Below, one piece after another: positions 26,817 to 36,007 of a stretch of DNA of 64,000 nt. The notes under the pieces are model-generated. The model was not told where the DNA came from. It did not search any database and saw only the letters and a list, made by a program, of their open reading frames with translations. The position numbers and the translations under genes were made by a program. The stretch comes from Taklimakanibacter deserti. GTDB taxonomy: Bacteria; Pseudomonadota; Alphaproteobacteria; Rhizobiales; Aestuariivirgaceae. The first letter of the stretch is position 1; every line of letters begins with the position of its first letter. The stretch lies in the NCBI GenBank assembly GCA_003574785.1, contig QORU01000025.1, positions 14,409 to 78,408 of the forward strand, in the 5' to 3' direction.

Positions 26817-27737
26817 TCAGCGCAAGCGGATGCGCGGGTCAATCAGGGGGGCGATAAGGTCGGCAATGAGGTTTCCGGCCACGATGAACAGGGCCGCGAC
26901 CGTCGTCACCCCCATGATGATGGGGATGTCGAGCGACTGGATGGCCTGCCACATCAGCTGGCCGATGCCCGGCCAGCCGAAGACGTTTTCCACCACCACC
27001 ACGCCCGACATGAAGATCCCGACATCGAGGCCGATCATGGCGATAACCGGCAGGATGGCATTGCGCAGGGCATGGACGAACATCACCCGTTTCTCGCTCA
27101 TACCCTTGGCGCGCGCCGTCCTGATATAGTCCTGGCGCATGATCTCGATCATCGAGGAGCGCATCATGCGCGAATACCAGCCGCCGCCGGCGAGCCCCAG
27201 GGTGACGGCGGGCAGGATCAGGTGGCTGAGCGAGCCATAGCCGCTCAACGGGAACCAGCCGAGCCGGTAGGCGAAGAAATAAAGGAGGCTGAGGCCCAGC
27301 ACGAATTGCGGCGTCGAGACGGTGAGGAAGGAGAGCGTCATCGCCACCTTGTCGCCGGTCTGGCCGCGCCGCGCCGCGGCATAGAGGCCGGCCGGTATGC
27401 CGATCATGAGCTCGGCGATGATGGCGCCCAGCATCAGGAGAAGGGTGGCGGGGAGCCGCGACAGGATGAGGTCGCCGACCGCGCTCTTCCGCGCATAGGA
27501 GATGCCGAAGTCGCCTTGCGCCAGCCTTTGCACATAATGGGCATATTGCTCGACCAGCGGCCGATCGAGGCCGAGCCCAATGCGGATCTGCTCGCGCATT
27601 TCGGGCGTCGAATTGCGCCCGGCGATCATCGCCACCGGATCCGCCGGGATGATGAAGGTGAGGCAGAAGGTGACGATGGTGACGCCGATCAGGATGAGGG
27701 CGGAAGCCGACAGTCTTTTGGCCAGATAGGCGATCAT
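26817..27737 (-). CDS. peptide-type ABC transporter permease (DppB-like)
   Basis: 306-residue permease with six hydrophobic helices. It starts MIAYLAKRLSASALILIGVTIVTF, the usual DppB first helix, and has the RTARAKGMSEKRVMFVHALRNAILP EAA-loop region and a final GNLIADLIAPLIDPRIRL typical of DppB. The ATG overlaps the stop of the DppC-like gene at 27737 (shared bases). Together with it this forms the channel of the importer. Confidence 0.92.
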   Translation of the reverse strand: MIAYLAKRLSASALILIGVTIVTFCLTFIIPADPVAMIAGRNSTPEMREQIRIGLGLDRPLVEQYAHYVQRLAQGDFGISYARKSAVGDLILSRLPATLLLMLGAIIAELMIGIPAGLYAAARRGQTGDKVAMTLSFLTVSTPQFVLGLSLLYFFAYRLGWFPLSGYGSLSHLILPAVTLGLAGGGWYSRMMRSSMIEIMRQDYIRTARAKGMSEKRVMFVHALRNAILPVIAMIGLDVGIFMSGVVVVENVFGWPGIGQLMWQAIQSLDIPIIMGVTTVAALFIVAGNLIADLIAPLIDPRIRLR

Positions 27738-28588
27738 CAGCGCCGTCCCCTCTGGGTCGGATCGAGCGCGTCGCGCAGGCCATCGCCGGCGAGATTGAAG
27801 GCGAGCGCCACGATCAAAATCGCGGCGCCCGGAATGAAGACGAGCCAGGGCGCATTGAGGAAATAGGACTGGCTTTCGAAGATCATCATGCCCCAGGCGG
27901 GTGTCGGCGGCTGCACGCCGCGGCCGAGGAAGGACAGCATGGCTTCGAGCAGCACCGTGGTGGCGATGCCGAGCGTCGCATAGACGATGATGGTGGGCAC
28001 GAGATGCGGGATCAGATGGCGCAGCACGATGCGCGGGGTCGAGGCGCCGAGCGCGCGGGCCGCCTCGATATATTCGCGCTCGGCGAGCGACGTCGTCTCG
28101 GTATAGATGACGCGCGCGATCTGCACCCAGTTGACGAGGGCGATGACGACGATGACGATCCACAGGCCGGGCTTCAGGATGGCGGCGAGCGCGATGGCCA
28201 GCAGCAGCGGCGGGAAGGCCATCATCAGATCGGTGAAGCGCATGATGGTGGCGCCGAGGAATCCCCTTGCATAGCCGGCGATGACGCCGAGCAGCGTGCC
28301 GATCGCCACCGCTATGCCATTGGCGATAAGGCCGATCGTGAGCGAGGTACGCGCGCCATAAAGCAGGCGCGAGAGCTGGTCGCGACCATTGGTGTCGGTG
28401 CCGAACCAGAAGCGCTCATTGGGCGGCAAGGGGGCGCCTTCCAGGGTGAGCCCGTCGAAGAACTGCTCGGAGGGATCATAGGGCGCGATGACGGGCGCCA
28501 GCGCCGCGGCCAGGACGGCAAGAACGATCACCAGGACGCCGAAGACGGCGACCCGGTCCTTGCTGAATCTCTTCCAGAAAGCCTGCAT
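27737..28588 (-). CDS. peptide-type ABC transporter permease (DppC-like)
   Basis: 283-residue permease; the N-terminal helix (VAVFGVLVIVLAVLAAALAPVIAPYDP), the FWFGTDTNGRDQLSRLLYGARTSLTIG signature and the EAA loop IEAARALGASTPRIVLRHLIPHL are DppC hallmarks. It is the first gene of the minus-strand importer operon. No strong ribosome site is seen before ATG 28588. The 190-base upstream gap holds the repeat at 28681-28718 and presumably the operon promoter. Confidence 0.92.
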   Translation of the reverse strand: MQAFWKRFSKDRVAVFGVLVIVLAVLAAALAPVIAPYDPSEQFFDGLTLEGAPLPPNERFWFGTDTNGRDQLSRLLYGARTSLTIGLIANGIAVAIGTLLGVIAGYARGFLGATIMRFTDLMMAFPPLLLAIALAAILKPGLWIVIVVIALVNWVQIARVIYTETTSLAEREYIEAARALGASTPRIVLRHLIPHLVPTIIVYATLGIATTVLLEAMLSFLGRGVQPPTPAWGMMIFESQSYFLNAPWLVFIPGAAILIVALAFNLAGDGLRDALDPTQRGRR

Positions 28589-28680
28589 GAGTGCGCCGAG
28601 TGAGGCCGGAAGGTGTGACGGCTGTCAATAGGATGTTTCGGACGTTCCCTCTACGCACAGAAGCGGCAGCTCATTCCGCA

Positions 28681-28718
28681 TTACCCTTGTCCCCAAGCTA
28701 AAGCAGGGCCGAGGGTAA
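28681..28718. repeat. TTACCC...GGGTAA palindromic repeat
   Basis: TTACCCTTGTCCC at the left end faces GGGCCGAGGGTAA at the right end around an AGCTAAAGC loop. It belongs to the same family as 58091-58123 and, more distantly, 12874-12933. It lies between the divergent importer operon and the toxin-antitoxin pair. Confidence 0.55.
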
Positions 28719-28779
28719 AGGTCGCGGCCGTATTGCAAAAAGCGCTACGATGTCCTATGTCCTTGGCCGGAGGTTCACC

Positions 28780-29082
28780 ATGCCGCGGGCTGTAAAGCGC
28801 AAGGAATATCCGCTGTCCATGCGGCTGCCGGAAGCGGATATCGCTCTCATCGATCGCGCCGCGTCGCTCCGCGGCCGTTCGCGGACGGATTTCGTGCGGG
28901 ATGCGGCGGTCCGCGCCGCGGAGACGGTTCTCATGGAAGCCGCGCCCATTCGCATGAGCGCGTCGGGTTTCAAGTCCTTCATGGCGGCCTTGTCCGCGCC
29001 CGCCACCCCGGTTCCCGAGATGGTCGACACCCTTAGCCGCATAGCGCCCTGGGAGCGCAAGACTTCGAAAAGCGGGAACTAG
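28780..29082 (+). CDS. tacA: DUF1778 (TacA-like) ribbon-helix-helix antitoxin
   Basis: 100-residue protein. The N-terminus has the DUF1778 ribbon-helix-helix pattern: KEYPLSMRLPEADIALIDRAASLRGRSRTDFVRDAAVRAAE. The C-terminal tail would neutralise the acetyltransferase encoded next. The ATG at 28780 has GGAGG 6 bases upstream and is preferred over an earlier in-frame ATG at 28750. It lies 2 bases upstream of the toxin ORF, the standard order for this type II system. It likely autoregulates the pair. Confidence 0.87.
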   Translation: MPRAVKRKEYPLSMRLPEADIALIDRAASLRGRSRTDFVRDAAVRAAETVLMEAAPIRMSASGFKSFMAALSAPATPVPEMVDTLSRIAPWERKTSKSGN

Positions 29083-29084
29083 GC

Positions 29085-29594
29085 TTGGCGATCTCTGGTC
29101 CTGAGCCGTTGACCTCCGCTCATGACCTCTCGGAGTTTTCCTGCGGCAAGCCGCTCCTCGATCACTGGCTCAAGACGCGCGCCTTGTCCAATCAAGAGAA
29201 AGGCTTCACGGCAGTCATTGTGGTTCACGCGGGTCTGAAGGTGATCGGCTATTACGGCCTATCTCCGACGGCGGTTGTGCCGGCAGTCTTGCCGCGCTCG
29301 ATCCGTACTGGTCAGCCGCCCAACCCGGTTCCCTGCCTCTTGCTCGGTCAGCTTGCGGTCGACATGAACTGGATCGGCAAGGGCATCGGCAGCGGATTGC
29401 TCAAGCACGCCTTGCATCGCTCTGTCGCCGCGGCGAACCTCGTTGGCGGGCGTGCTTTGGTCGTCAACGCCATCGACGCCGAAGCTGCCGATTTCTGGCG
29501 CCGCCGGGGCTTCGTTCCGTCGCGCGATGAGCCCTTCGTCCTGTTCCGATCCCTCCCTGATATCGCGGCATCGATCAGGGCGTCATCCGCGTAA
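29085..29594 (+). CDS. tacT: GNAT-family toxin (TacT-like acetyltransferase)
   Basis: 169-residue GNAT enzyme of the TacT/AtaT type, which acetylates charged tRNA and blocks translation when free of antitoxin. Visible features are FSCGKPLLDHWLK (family N-terminal motif), VIGYYGLSPTAV, LLLGQLAVDMNWIGKGIGSGLLKHAL (acetyl-CoA pyrophosphate loop, Q/GxGxG type) and a C-terminal FWRRRGFVPSRDEPFVLFRSL. The start is a TTG at 29085, two bases after the antitoxin stop, consistent with low, coupled translation. It converges on pgi. Confidence 0.87.
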   Translation: MAISGPEPLTSAHDLSEFSCGKPLLDHWLKTRALSNQEKGFTAVIVVHAGLKVIGYYGLSPTAVVPAVLPRSIRTGQPPNPVPCLLLGQLAVDMNWIGKGIGSGLLKHALHRSVAAANLVGGRALVVNAIDAEAADFWRRRGFVPSRDEPFVLFRSLPDIAASIRASSA

Positions 29595-29609
29595 CGCAAG
29601 CCGTGAGCG

Positions 29610-31241
29610 CTACTGCAACCCGCGCAAAAAGGCGACGAGGCCCTGGGTCGAGCTGTCGTGGTCCGAGGCCTCGACCTTGCCTTCGATGACCGGCAGGAGG
29701 CCGGTCGCCAGCTCCTTGCCGAGCTCGACGCCCCATTGGTCGAAGGCGTTGATGTTCCAGATCGCCGCTTCGGTGAAGACGCGATGCTCGTAGAGCGCGA
29801 TGAGCCGGCCGAGCGTCCGGGGATCGAGCTTCTTGTAGGCGATGGTGATCGAGGGCCGGTTGCCGGTGAAGACCCGATGCGGCGCCACCCTCTCGGCTTC
29901 CGTTTCACTCTTGCCCTGATCGAGGAGCTGCTTCTTGGCCTCGGCAAAAGTGCGCCCGTGCATCAGGGCTTCCGATTGCGCCAGGCAGTTCGCCATCAGG
30001 AGGTCGTGATGGTGGGCGAGCGCCGGCTCATGCGATTGCGCCGCGATCAGGAATTCGACCGGGATCAGGCTGGTGCCCTGATGGATGAGCTGGAAGAAGG
30101 CATGCTGGCCATTGGTGCCGGGCTCGCCCCAGACAATGGGCCCCGTCTCGGTTTCGGCGCGCGTGCCGTCGCGCTCGACGCCCTTGCCGTTCGATTCCAT
30201 GTCGAGCTGCTGCAGATAGGCCGGAAGCCGCGACAGGCGCTGGTCATAGGGGATGACCGCGCGGGTGGCGTAAGAGCAGATGTTACGGTGCCACACGCCC
30301 ATGAGGCCGAGGGTGAGCGGCAGGTTCTGCTCCGGCGGAGCGGAGCGGAAATGCTCGTCAATGGCATGGGCGCCGTCGAGGAAATGGCCGAAATTCTCAG
30401 GCCCGATGGCGATCATCAAGGGCAGGCCGATCGCCGACCACACCGAATAGCGCCCGCCGACCCAGTCCCAGAAGCCGAATGTGCGTTCCTCGCCGATGCC
30501 GAAGGCCTTGACCTTGTCGAGCGCGGTCGAGATGGCGGCGAAATGCTTGGGCACCGCCGTCTCGCCCAGATGCTTGACGATCCATTCGCGCGCCGAATGC
30601 CCATTGGTCATGGTCTCGACGGTGGTGAAGGTCTTCGAGGCGATGAGGAACAGGGTTTTCGCCGGGTCGAGATTCTTCAGCGTGTCGGCGAGAGCCGCGC
30701 CGTCGATATTGGAGACGAAATGGAGCCGCGGTCCGTCATGATAGGGAGAGAGCGCCAAGGTCGTCATGGCGGGACCGAGATCGGAGCCGCCGATGCCGAT
30801 ATTGACCACATCGCTGATGCGCTTGCCGCTCGCGGTGGCGATGGCGCCGGACCGGACCCCGGTCGCAAAATCGCGCATCTGGGTGAGGACGCGATTGACG
30901 TCGGGCATCACATCCTTGCCGTCGACGCGGATCGGCCGATTGCCGCGGTTGCGCAGCGCGACATGCAGCACGGCGCGCCCTTCGGTGATGTTGATGGGCT
31001 CGCCCCCAAACATCTTGTCGCGAAGACCTATGACGTCGTTCGCTTGCGCCAGCTCATGCAGCAGCTTCATGGTCTCGGCCGTCACCGCGCATTTCGACCA
31101 GTCGAGCAGGAGATCGTCGAGATGGAGCGAGAAGCGCTTGAAGCGCAGCGGGTCCTCGTCGAAGGCTTGCCGCATGTCGCGCAACGGTGCTTTCGCCCGA
31201 TGCTGCAGCAGGGCATCGAAAGCGCGTTTTGAAACGGTCAT
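29610..31241 (-). CDS. pgi: glucose-6-phosphate isomerase
   Basis: 543-residue PGI, full length, interconverting glucose-6-phosphate and fructose-6-phosphate in the cytoplasm. Signatures seen: [14 protein letters not shown], the PGI motif [20 protein letters not shown] with its sugar-phosphate loop, [20 protein letters not shown], and catalytic residues around [10 protein letters not shown]. It starts three bases after the fructokinase gene (stop at 31245), so frk-pgi is an operon that feeds fructose into the Entner-Doudoroff/gluconeogenic routes. No anomalies. Confidence 0.97.
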   Translation of the reverse strand: MTVSKRAFDALLQHRAKAPLRDMRQAFDEDPLRFKRFSLHLDDLLLDWSKCAVTAETMKLLHELAQANDVIGLRDKMFGGEPINITEGRAVLHVALRNRGNRPIRVDGKDVMPDVNRVLTQMRDFATGVRSGAIATASGKRISDVVNIGIGGSDLGPAMTTLALSPYHDGPRLHFVSNIDGAALADTLKNLDPAKTLFLIASKTFTTVETMTNGHSAREWIVKHLGETAVPKHFAAISTALDKVKAFGIGEERTFGFWDWVGGRYSVWSAIGLPLMIAIGPENFGHFLDGAHAIDEHFRSAPPEQNLPLTLGLMGVWHRNICSYATRAVIPYDQRLSRLPAYLQQLDMESNGKGVERDGTRAETETGPIVWGEPGTNGQHAFFQLIHQGTSLIPVEFLIAAQSHEPALAHHHDLLMANCLAQSEALMHGRTFAEAKKQLLDQGKSETEAERVAPHRVFTGNRPSITIAYKKLDPRTLGRLIALYEHRVFTEAAIWNINAFDQWGVELGKELATGLLPVIEGKVEASDHDSSTQGLVAFLRGLQ

Positions 31242-31244
31242 ATA

Positions 31245-32171
31245 TTATCCTTTGAGTTCATGAGCCCAAGGTGGATCGGCGCCCGGCCGCGACACCGTCA
31301 CCGCGGCCGCCTTTACGGCCAACTTCAATGCCGCGACCACGCTCTCCTGGTCAAGTGCCGCGATGGCAGCCTTGCTGAGGCGGTCCGCTTTATGGAACGA
31401 GGCGAGGAGCCCGGCGGTGAAGGTGTCGCCGGCGCCGATCGTATCGGCGACCTTCACGGCGAGCCCCGGGACCTCGGCGCGAAATTCGCGTGTGAAAGCG
31501 ACGGCGCCGTCCTTGCCGCGCGTCACCACCACGAGCTTGGCGCCGCGCTTGAGCCAGTCTTGCGCAAAAATCTCGAGGTTGGCGCCGGGCGCCAGCCAGG
31601 CGAGATCCTCATCGCTCATCTTGACGAGATCGGACATGGCGACGATGCGTTCGACCCTTTTCCGGTGCCCCGCCCGGTCCTTGATGAGATTGGCGCGGAT
31701 ATTGGGATCGAAATGGATGACGCGCGTATGACATTCGCGCCGGCACAATTCCTCGAAGGCCGAGCCGCAGGGCTCGATCGCCAGAGGGAAGGAGCCGAGA
31801 TGGAGGGCTGAAATCCTGTCGGGCAGCGCCGGCAGGTCTTCGGGTGCGAGCATCCGGCAAGCCGATCCCTCATCGATGAAGGAGTAGCGCGCCTGGTTGT
31901 CCTCGAGCTTGACGAAGGCGGCGATGGTGTAGCGCTCCGAGACCGGGGCGAGCGAGATGTCGACATTGGCGGCGAGCATCGCCTTGCGCAATTCATCGCC
32001 GAAGAAGTCGCTCGACAGGCCGCCCAAGAAGGCTGCCGGGATGCCGAGCCGGCCCAGCGCTACGGCGGTGTTGAAGACCGACCCGCCGGTCTTGGGCACG
32101 AAGGCCGGCGTGCCGTCGGCGGTCAATCCGGGGATCAGGTCGGTGAGGGCTTCGCCGCAGCAGAGGATCAT
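31245..32171 (-). CDS. frk: fructokinase (PfkB family)
   Basis: 308-residue ribokinase-fold kinase. N-terminal MILCCGEALTDLIPG and GGSVFNTAVALGRLG substrate motifs and the C-terminal DTIGAGDTFTAGLLASF PfkB signature (catalytic Asp) are intact. Operon position upstream of pgi argues for fructose 6-phosphorylation, as in rhizobial frk. The ATG at 32171 lies about 100 bases from the divergent aldo/keto reductase gene; that gap has no clear operator. Confidence 0.87.
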   Translation of the reverse strand: MILCCGEALTDLIPGLTADGTPAFVPKTGGSVFNTAVALGRLGIPAAFLGGLSSDFFGDELRKAMLAANVDISLAPVSERYTIAAFVKLEDNQARYSFIDEGSACRMLAPEDLPALPDRISALHLGSFPLAIEPCGSAFEELCRRECHTRVIHFDPNIRANLIKDRAGHRKRVERIVAMSDLVKMSDEDLAWLAPGANLEIFAQDWLKRGAKLVVVTRGKDGAVAFTREFRAEVPGLAVKVADTIGAGDTFTAGLLASFHKADRLSKAAIAALDQESVVAALKLAVKAAAVTVSRPGADPPWAHELKG

Positions 32172-32275
32172 GCCGATCTCATAGCATATCCGCCTTGCCG
32201 TCCATCAGCTTTGCGTAAAATACGCTGGCTCCTGGGAATTCTGTTGATTAAGGTGCCGTCACGGAGGCTTTGTGA

Positions 32276-33103
32276 ATGGGACGAGACGTCATGCAGACGG
32301 CCAATGGCATACCCCTTCTGGGCTATGGGACCTATCCGCTCACCGGGGCTGAATGCCGCGACGGTGTTGTCATGGCGCTCGATCTCGGGCTTCGCCATAT
32401 CGACACGGCCCAGCTCTATGACAATGAGAAGGATGTGGGCCAGGCGATCGCCAAATCCGGCGTCAAGCGGGAGGAGATCTTTCTCGTCACCAAGATCGCC
32501 CGCGACAATCTCGGCCGCCGGCATTTCATCCATTCGCTGCAGGACAGCCTCGACAAGCTCGCCGTCGAGCAGGTCGACCTGCTGCTCATTCACTGGCCGC
32601 CCGATGAGGAGGACTTCGATTCCGCCATCGACTCGCTCTGCGTGGCGCAGGCCTCGGGGCTCGCCAAGGCGATCGGGGTCAGCAATTTCACCATTCCCCT
32701 GATGAAGCGGGCGGCCAAGCGCGCCACGCTGCCGCTCATCAACAACCAGGTCGAGTTCCATGCCTTGCTCGACCAGTCGCGCGTCCGCGCCGAGGCGAAA
32801 AAGCTCGGCATCGTGCTCTCGGCCTACAGCCCCTTGGGCCGCGGCGCCGTGCTCAGGGATCCGGCGGTCGTGGAGGTCGCACAGCGCCTCGGCCGTCCGC
32901 CCTCCGAGATCGCCTTGCGCTGGATCGTCCAGCAAGGCGTCGTGGCTCTGCCGATGACGACGAAGCGCGACAATGCCAAGAGCAATATGCGGATCTTCGA
33001 TTTCGAGCTGTCGGCGGCCGACATGGCGACGCTCTCGGAGGCCTCCAAGCAGAACCGCCGGCTGATCTCGCCCACCGGCTGGGCGCCGAAATGGGATAAG
33101 TGA
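32276..33103 (+). CDS. aldo/keto reductase (2,5-diketo-D-gluconate reductase-like)
   Basis: 275-residue NADPH-dependent reductase. The catalytic tetrad is visible: Asp and Tyr in HIDTAQLYDNEKDVG, Lys in FLVTKIA, His in LLLIHWPP; the C-terminal KRDNAKSNMRIFDF loop matches cofactor binding. The small size and HWPP motif fit the DkgB-like AKR5 group, which reduces keto-sugars and reactive carbonyls. ATG 32276 has a GGAGG site; ATG 32291 is an alternative. It is divergent from frk-pgi and convergent with the TIM-barrel gene; substrate unknown. Confidence 0.88.
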   Translation: MGRDVMQTANGIPLLGYGTYPLTGAECRDGVVMALDLGLRHIDTAQLYDNEKDVGQAIAKSGVKREEIFLVTKIARDNLGRRHFIHSLQDSLDKLAVEQVDLLLIHWPPDEEDFDSAIDSLCVAQASGLAKAIGVSNFTIPLMKRAAKRATLPLINNQVEFHALLDQSRVRAEAKKLGIVLSAYSPLGRGAVLRDPAVVEVAQRLGRPPSEIALRWIVQQGVVALPMTTKRDNAKSNMRIFDFELSAADMATLSEASKQNRRLISPTGWAPKWDK

Positions 33104-33115
33104 CGGCGCGGTGCC

Positions 33116-33973
33116 TCAGCACACCGTCCCTAGCCGCTCCTTGCAGACTTTGAGCGTCTCCTCGATCGGCCGCCGCCACCAATTGGCGGCCGAGAAGATC
33201 TCGACCTCGACGAGGCCGCGATAGCGGGCTTTCTCGACCATGGCGCGAATGGCCCTGATGTCGATGACACCGTCGCCCATCATGCCGCGGTCATTGAGCA
33301 CGTCCTTGGTCTCGAGCAGCCAGTCGCAGACATGGAAGCCCAAGATGCGGCCCTTGGCGCGGTCGATGGCGCGCTCGAGCGCCGGATCCCACCAGATGTG
33401 ATAGACATCGAGGCAGACACCGAGCATTTTTTCGGACGCCGGGGCGAGGCGGTCGCACAGATCGAGCGCCTCATCGATGGTCGAAAGACAGGAGCGGTCC
33501 GCCGCATAGACGGGGTGCAAGGGCTCGAGAGCGATTTTGACGCCATGCTCCCTGCCATGGACGACGAGCTCGGCCGTGGCTTCCGCCACTTGCCGGCGGG
33601 CGGCGGCGAGATCCTTGGAGCCGGGAGCGAGCCCGCCCACCACCATGACGAAATTCTCGGCGCCAAGAACGGACGCATCCGCGATCGCTCTCTTGTTGTC
33701 CTCGATGCTGGCGCGGAATTCCTTGACCGTCGCCGCCGGGATGAAGGTCGAGCGGCAATAGCCGGTCACTTTCAGCTTCGCATCGCGGATGAGAAGGGCA
33801 ATGCGCTTCACGTCTTGGCCTTCGACCTCGCGCCGCCAAAGCGCGATGCCGCCGAAGCCGTGCCGCGCCACCGCCTCGATCACCTCGCCGATTGGCGCCG
33901 TGAAGCCCAGCGTCGCCGTGTTGATGGCGCAGAGCTCCGGGTGGCCCGCGAGATCACGCATTCTCGATGCCAT
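33116..33973 (-). CDS. sugar phosphate isomerase/epimerase-like TIM-barrel protein
   Basis: 285-residue xylose-isomerase-like (AP endonuclease 2 superfamily) TIM barrel. The metal-ligand pattern is recognisable: KIALEPLHP (Glu), LGVCLDVYHIWWDP (Asp, His), GFHVCDW (His) and LVEVEIFS (Glu). It overlaps the DUF993 gene by 20 bases, and both follow the SDR gene, so the three work together. Likely an epimerase or isomerase on a keto-sugar or polyol; the substrate is unknown. It converges on the aldo/keto reductase. Confidence 0.85.
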   Translation of the reverse strand: MASRMRDLAGHPELCAINTATLGFTAPIGEVIEAVARHGFGGIALWRREVEGQDVKRIALLIRDAKLKVTGYCRSTFIPAATVKEFRASIEDNKRAIADASVLGAENFVMVVGGLAPGSKDLAAARRQVAEATAELVVHGREHGVKIALEPLHPVYAADRSCLSTIDEALDLCDRLAPASEKMLGVCLDVYHIWWDPALERAIDRAKGRILGFHVCDWLLETKDVLNDRGMMGDGVIDIRAIRAMVEKARYRGLVEVEIFSAANWWRRPIEETLKVCKERLGTVC

Positions 33974-35123
33974 GGAGCGCCAGCAGCTGGCGCATGCGGG
34001 TGCAGGCGAGATCGGGATCGCTCAGCAATCCGGCCTGGTCGGCGAGCCGCAGGATGTCGGCGAAATAGCCGATCGACCGCAAAGATTGGGCGCCGCCCGC
34101 CATGGTGAAATGATCCTGGAAGCCGTTGAGCCAGGCGAGGAAGACGACGCCGGTCTTGTAATATTGCGTCGGTGCCCGGAAGATCAGGCGCGACAGCGGC
34201 ACGGTCGGCTCGAGCAGCTTCGCATAGGCATTGCGGTCGCCTTGCGCGAGTTTTTCCAGCGCCAGCGACGCGGCCGGCGCGATCGGATCGAATATGCCGA
34301 GCAGCGCATGCGAATGGCCGTGCGCGTCGCCTTCGATCAGAGCGGGATAGTTGAAATCATCGCCGGTATACATCTTGACCGTGTTTGGCAGCCTCCGCCG
34401 CATGACGATCTCCTTCTGATCGTCGAGGAGCGAGATCTTGATGCCGTCGACCTTGCCTTGGTTGGCTGCGATGACACGCAGCGCCGTATCGAGCGCAGCG
34501 GCGAAATCTTCAGCACCCCAATAGCCCTTGAGCCCAGGATCGAACATGTCGCCCAGCCAATGCAGGATGACCGGCTGATCGGCCTCGGACAATACGCGGG
34601 CATAGACGGTCTCATAGTCGCGGGGCGTTCGGGCGATGCGGGCAAGCGCACGGCTCGCCATCAGGATGATGCGGCCGCCGAGCTTCTGGATGGCATGAAG
34701 CTGGGTCAGATAGGCAGCGATCACGTCATCGAGCGAGCGCGCTTCCGCCGGGTCGAGCTGCTCGGTGCCGCAGCCCGAAAAGATGACGGCATCCTTGCGG
34801 TCCTTGGCCGAATTGAGCGACTGGCGGATGAGCTCATGCGCCCCCGGCCAGTCGAGGCCCATGCCGCGCTGCGCGGTGTCCATGGCCTCGGCGATGCCGA
34901 AACCCAGATCGAGGAGATGATGGCGGAAGGCGAGCGTCCTCTCCCAGTCGAAGACCGGCGATGCCGATGGCTCGCTGGTCCTGAGCGGATCGACGACGAT
35001 ATGGGCGGCAGCGAAGGCCACGCGGTTGAAGCGTTTCTGTCCCTTCTCGACCTCGAGCGGCGTGCCGGTGAGCCGGTAGCTCGCGATTTTCCCCGCCTGA
35101 TCCGGAAGCTTGATCGCGACCAT
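33954..35123 (-). CDS. DUF993 family protein (aldolase/DHDPS-like)
   Basis: 389-residue protein of DUF993, a family with a dihydrodipicolinate-synthase-like barrel and no firm function. Recognisable stretches are RTLAFRHHLLDLGFGIAEAMDTAQRGMGLDW, VIFSGCGTEQLDP, PVILHWLGDMFDPGLKGYWG and KMYTGDDFNYPALI. The ATG at 35123 starts MVAIKLPDQAGK; frame upstream of it runs into the SDR gene. It lies 2 bases downstream of the SDR stop and overlaps the TIM-barrel gene. In such operons it may be an aldolase or retro-aldolase in an uncharacterised sugar pathway (inference). Confidence 0.85.
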   Translation of the reverse strand: MVAIKLPDQAGKIASYRLTGTPLEVEKGQKRFNRVAFAAAHIVVDPLRTSEPSASPVFDWERTLAFRHHLLDLGFGIAEAMDTAQRGMGLDWPGAHELIRQSLNSAKDRKDAVIFSGCGTEQLDPAEARSLDDVIAAYLTQLHAIQKLGGRIILMASRALARIARTPRDYETVYARVLSEADQPVILHWLGDMFDPGLKGYWGAEDFAAALDTALRVIAANQGKVDGIKISLLDDQKEIVMRRRLPNTVKMYTGDDFNYPALIEGDAHGHSHALLGIFDPIAPAASLALEKLAQGDRNAYAKLLEPTVPLSRLIFRAPTQYYKTGVVFLAWLNGFQDHFTMAGGAQSLRSIGYFADILRLADQAGLLSDPDLACTRMRQLLALHGIENA

Positions 35124-35125
35124 GC

Positions 35126-35902
35126 TCAATACCTCACGGTCAAGAGGCCGGCATCGGCGGCGATCGCCTGGCCGCTGGTATAGGGCAGGCCGCCCGTGGC
35201 GAGGGTCACGGCAATGCGCGCGACCTCTTCCGGCGTGCCCCATCGCTTGATCACGGTGAGGCCGTCCTCGATGAGCTTGTCGTAGCGCGCTTTCGACGGC
35301 GCCGTCATGTCCGTCGCGATGAAGCCCGGCTGGATCTCATAGACGCCGATGCCGTCATTCGCGAGTCTCGCGGCGAAGAGCTTGGACACCATCGAGGCTC
35401 CGGCCTTGGACACGCAATATTCGCCGCGATTGATCGAGACGCCGATGGCGTTGGCGGAAGTGACCGTGACGATGGAATGATGCAGGGCGGAGGGACGCGC
35501 CCGCCCGAGGAGGCGCCTGGCGAAGGCCTGGGTGAGGAAGAAGGTCCCGCGCGTGTTGACCGACTGGCAGCGGTCATAGCTCTCGCTCGTCACCTCGAGG
35601 AGGTCGCCCCGGCTCATCACCGAGACGCCGGCATTGTTGACGAGCGTCGTCAGCGGCCCGAGCATGCGTTCGGCGGCCTCGAGCAGGCCCGCGTGATCGC
35701 CGAGGCGCGCGACATCGCCGGTGACCGCTACCGCCCTGACACCATGCGCGTTGGCCTCCTCGACCGCCGCATCGAGTTCGCCCGAGGCGTCGAGGTCGTT
35801 GATCGCCACATCGAAGCCCGCTTGCGCGAGGCCCACAGCGATCGCCTTGCCGATGCCGCGGCGGGCGCCGGTGACGAGAGCGATCGGGCGGGGTTCAGCC
35901 AT
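35126..35902 (-). CDS. short-chain dehydrogenase/reductase (FabG-like) of the DUF993 operon
   Basis: 258-residue Rossmann enzyme: TGARRGIGKAIA cofactor loop, NNAG (LVNNAGVSV), catalytic Ser in VTVTSANAIG and Y-x3-K in EYCVSKAG. It is annotated as 3-ketoacyl-ACP reductase in many genomes, but here it is the first gene of a three-gene sugar-type operon with DUF993 and a TIM-barrel epimerase, so a sugar or polyol dehydrogenase is more likely. It diverges from the CoA-transferase gene; the 105-base gap has no clear operator. Confidence 0.85.
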   Translation of the reverse strand: MAEPRPIALVTGARRGIGKAIAVGLAQAGFDVAINDLDASGELDAAVEEANAHGVRAVAVTGDVARLGDHAGLLEAAERMLGPLTTLVNNAGVSVMSRGDLLEVTSESYDRCQSVNTRGTFFLTQAFARRLLGRARPSALHHSIVTVTSANAIGVSINRGEYCVSKAGASMVSKLFAARLANDGIGVYEIQPGFIATDMTAPSKARYDKLIEDGLTVIKRWGTPEEVARIAVTLATGGLPYTSGQAIAADAGLLTVRY

Positions 35903-36007
35903 GGCAGGGTCCGTTTCACGAGCGGTCCCGGGCGATTGACCTCGGGCCCGGAATGAAATAACTAAATGGTTACTTGTCGGAATTTTCGCGAAAGATCAAG
36001 CCCCCTT

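Noticed and set aside
25188..27866. 892-codon plus-strand frame across the binding protein and permease
   Set aside because: Antisense shadow of two well-supported ABC genes; codon bias of the minus strand explains it.
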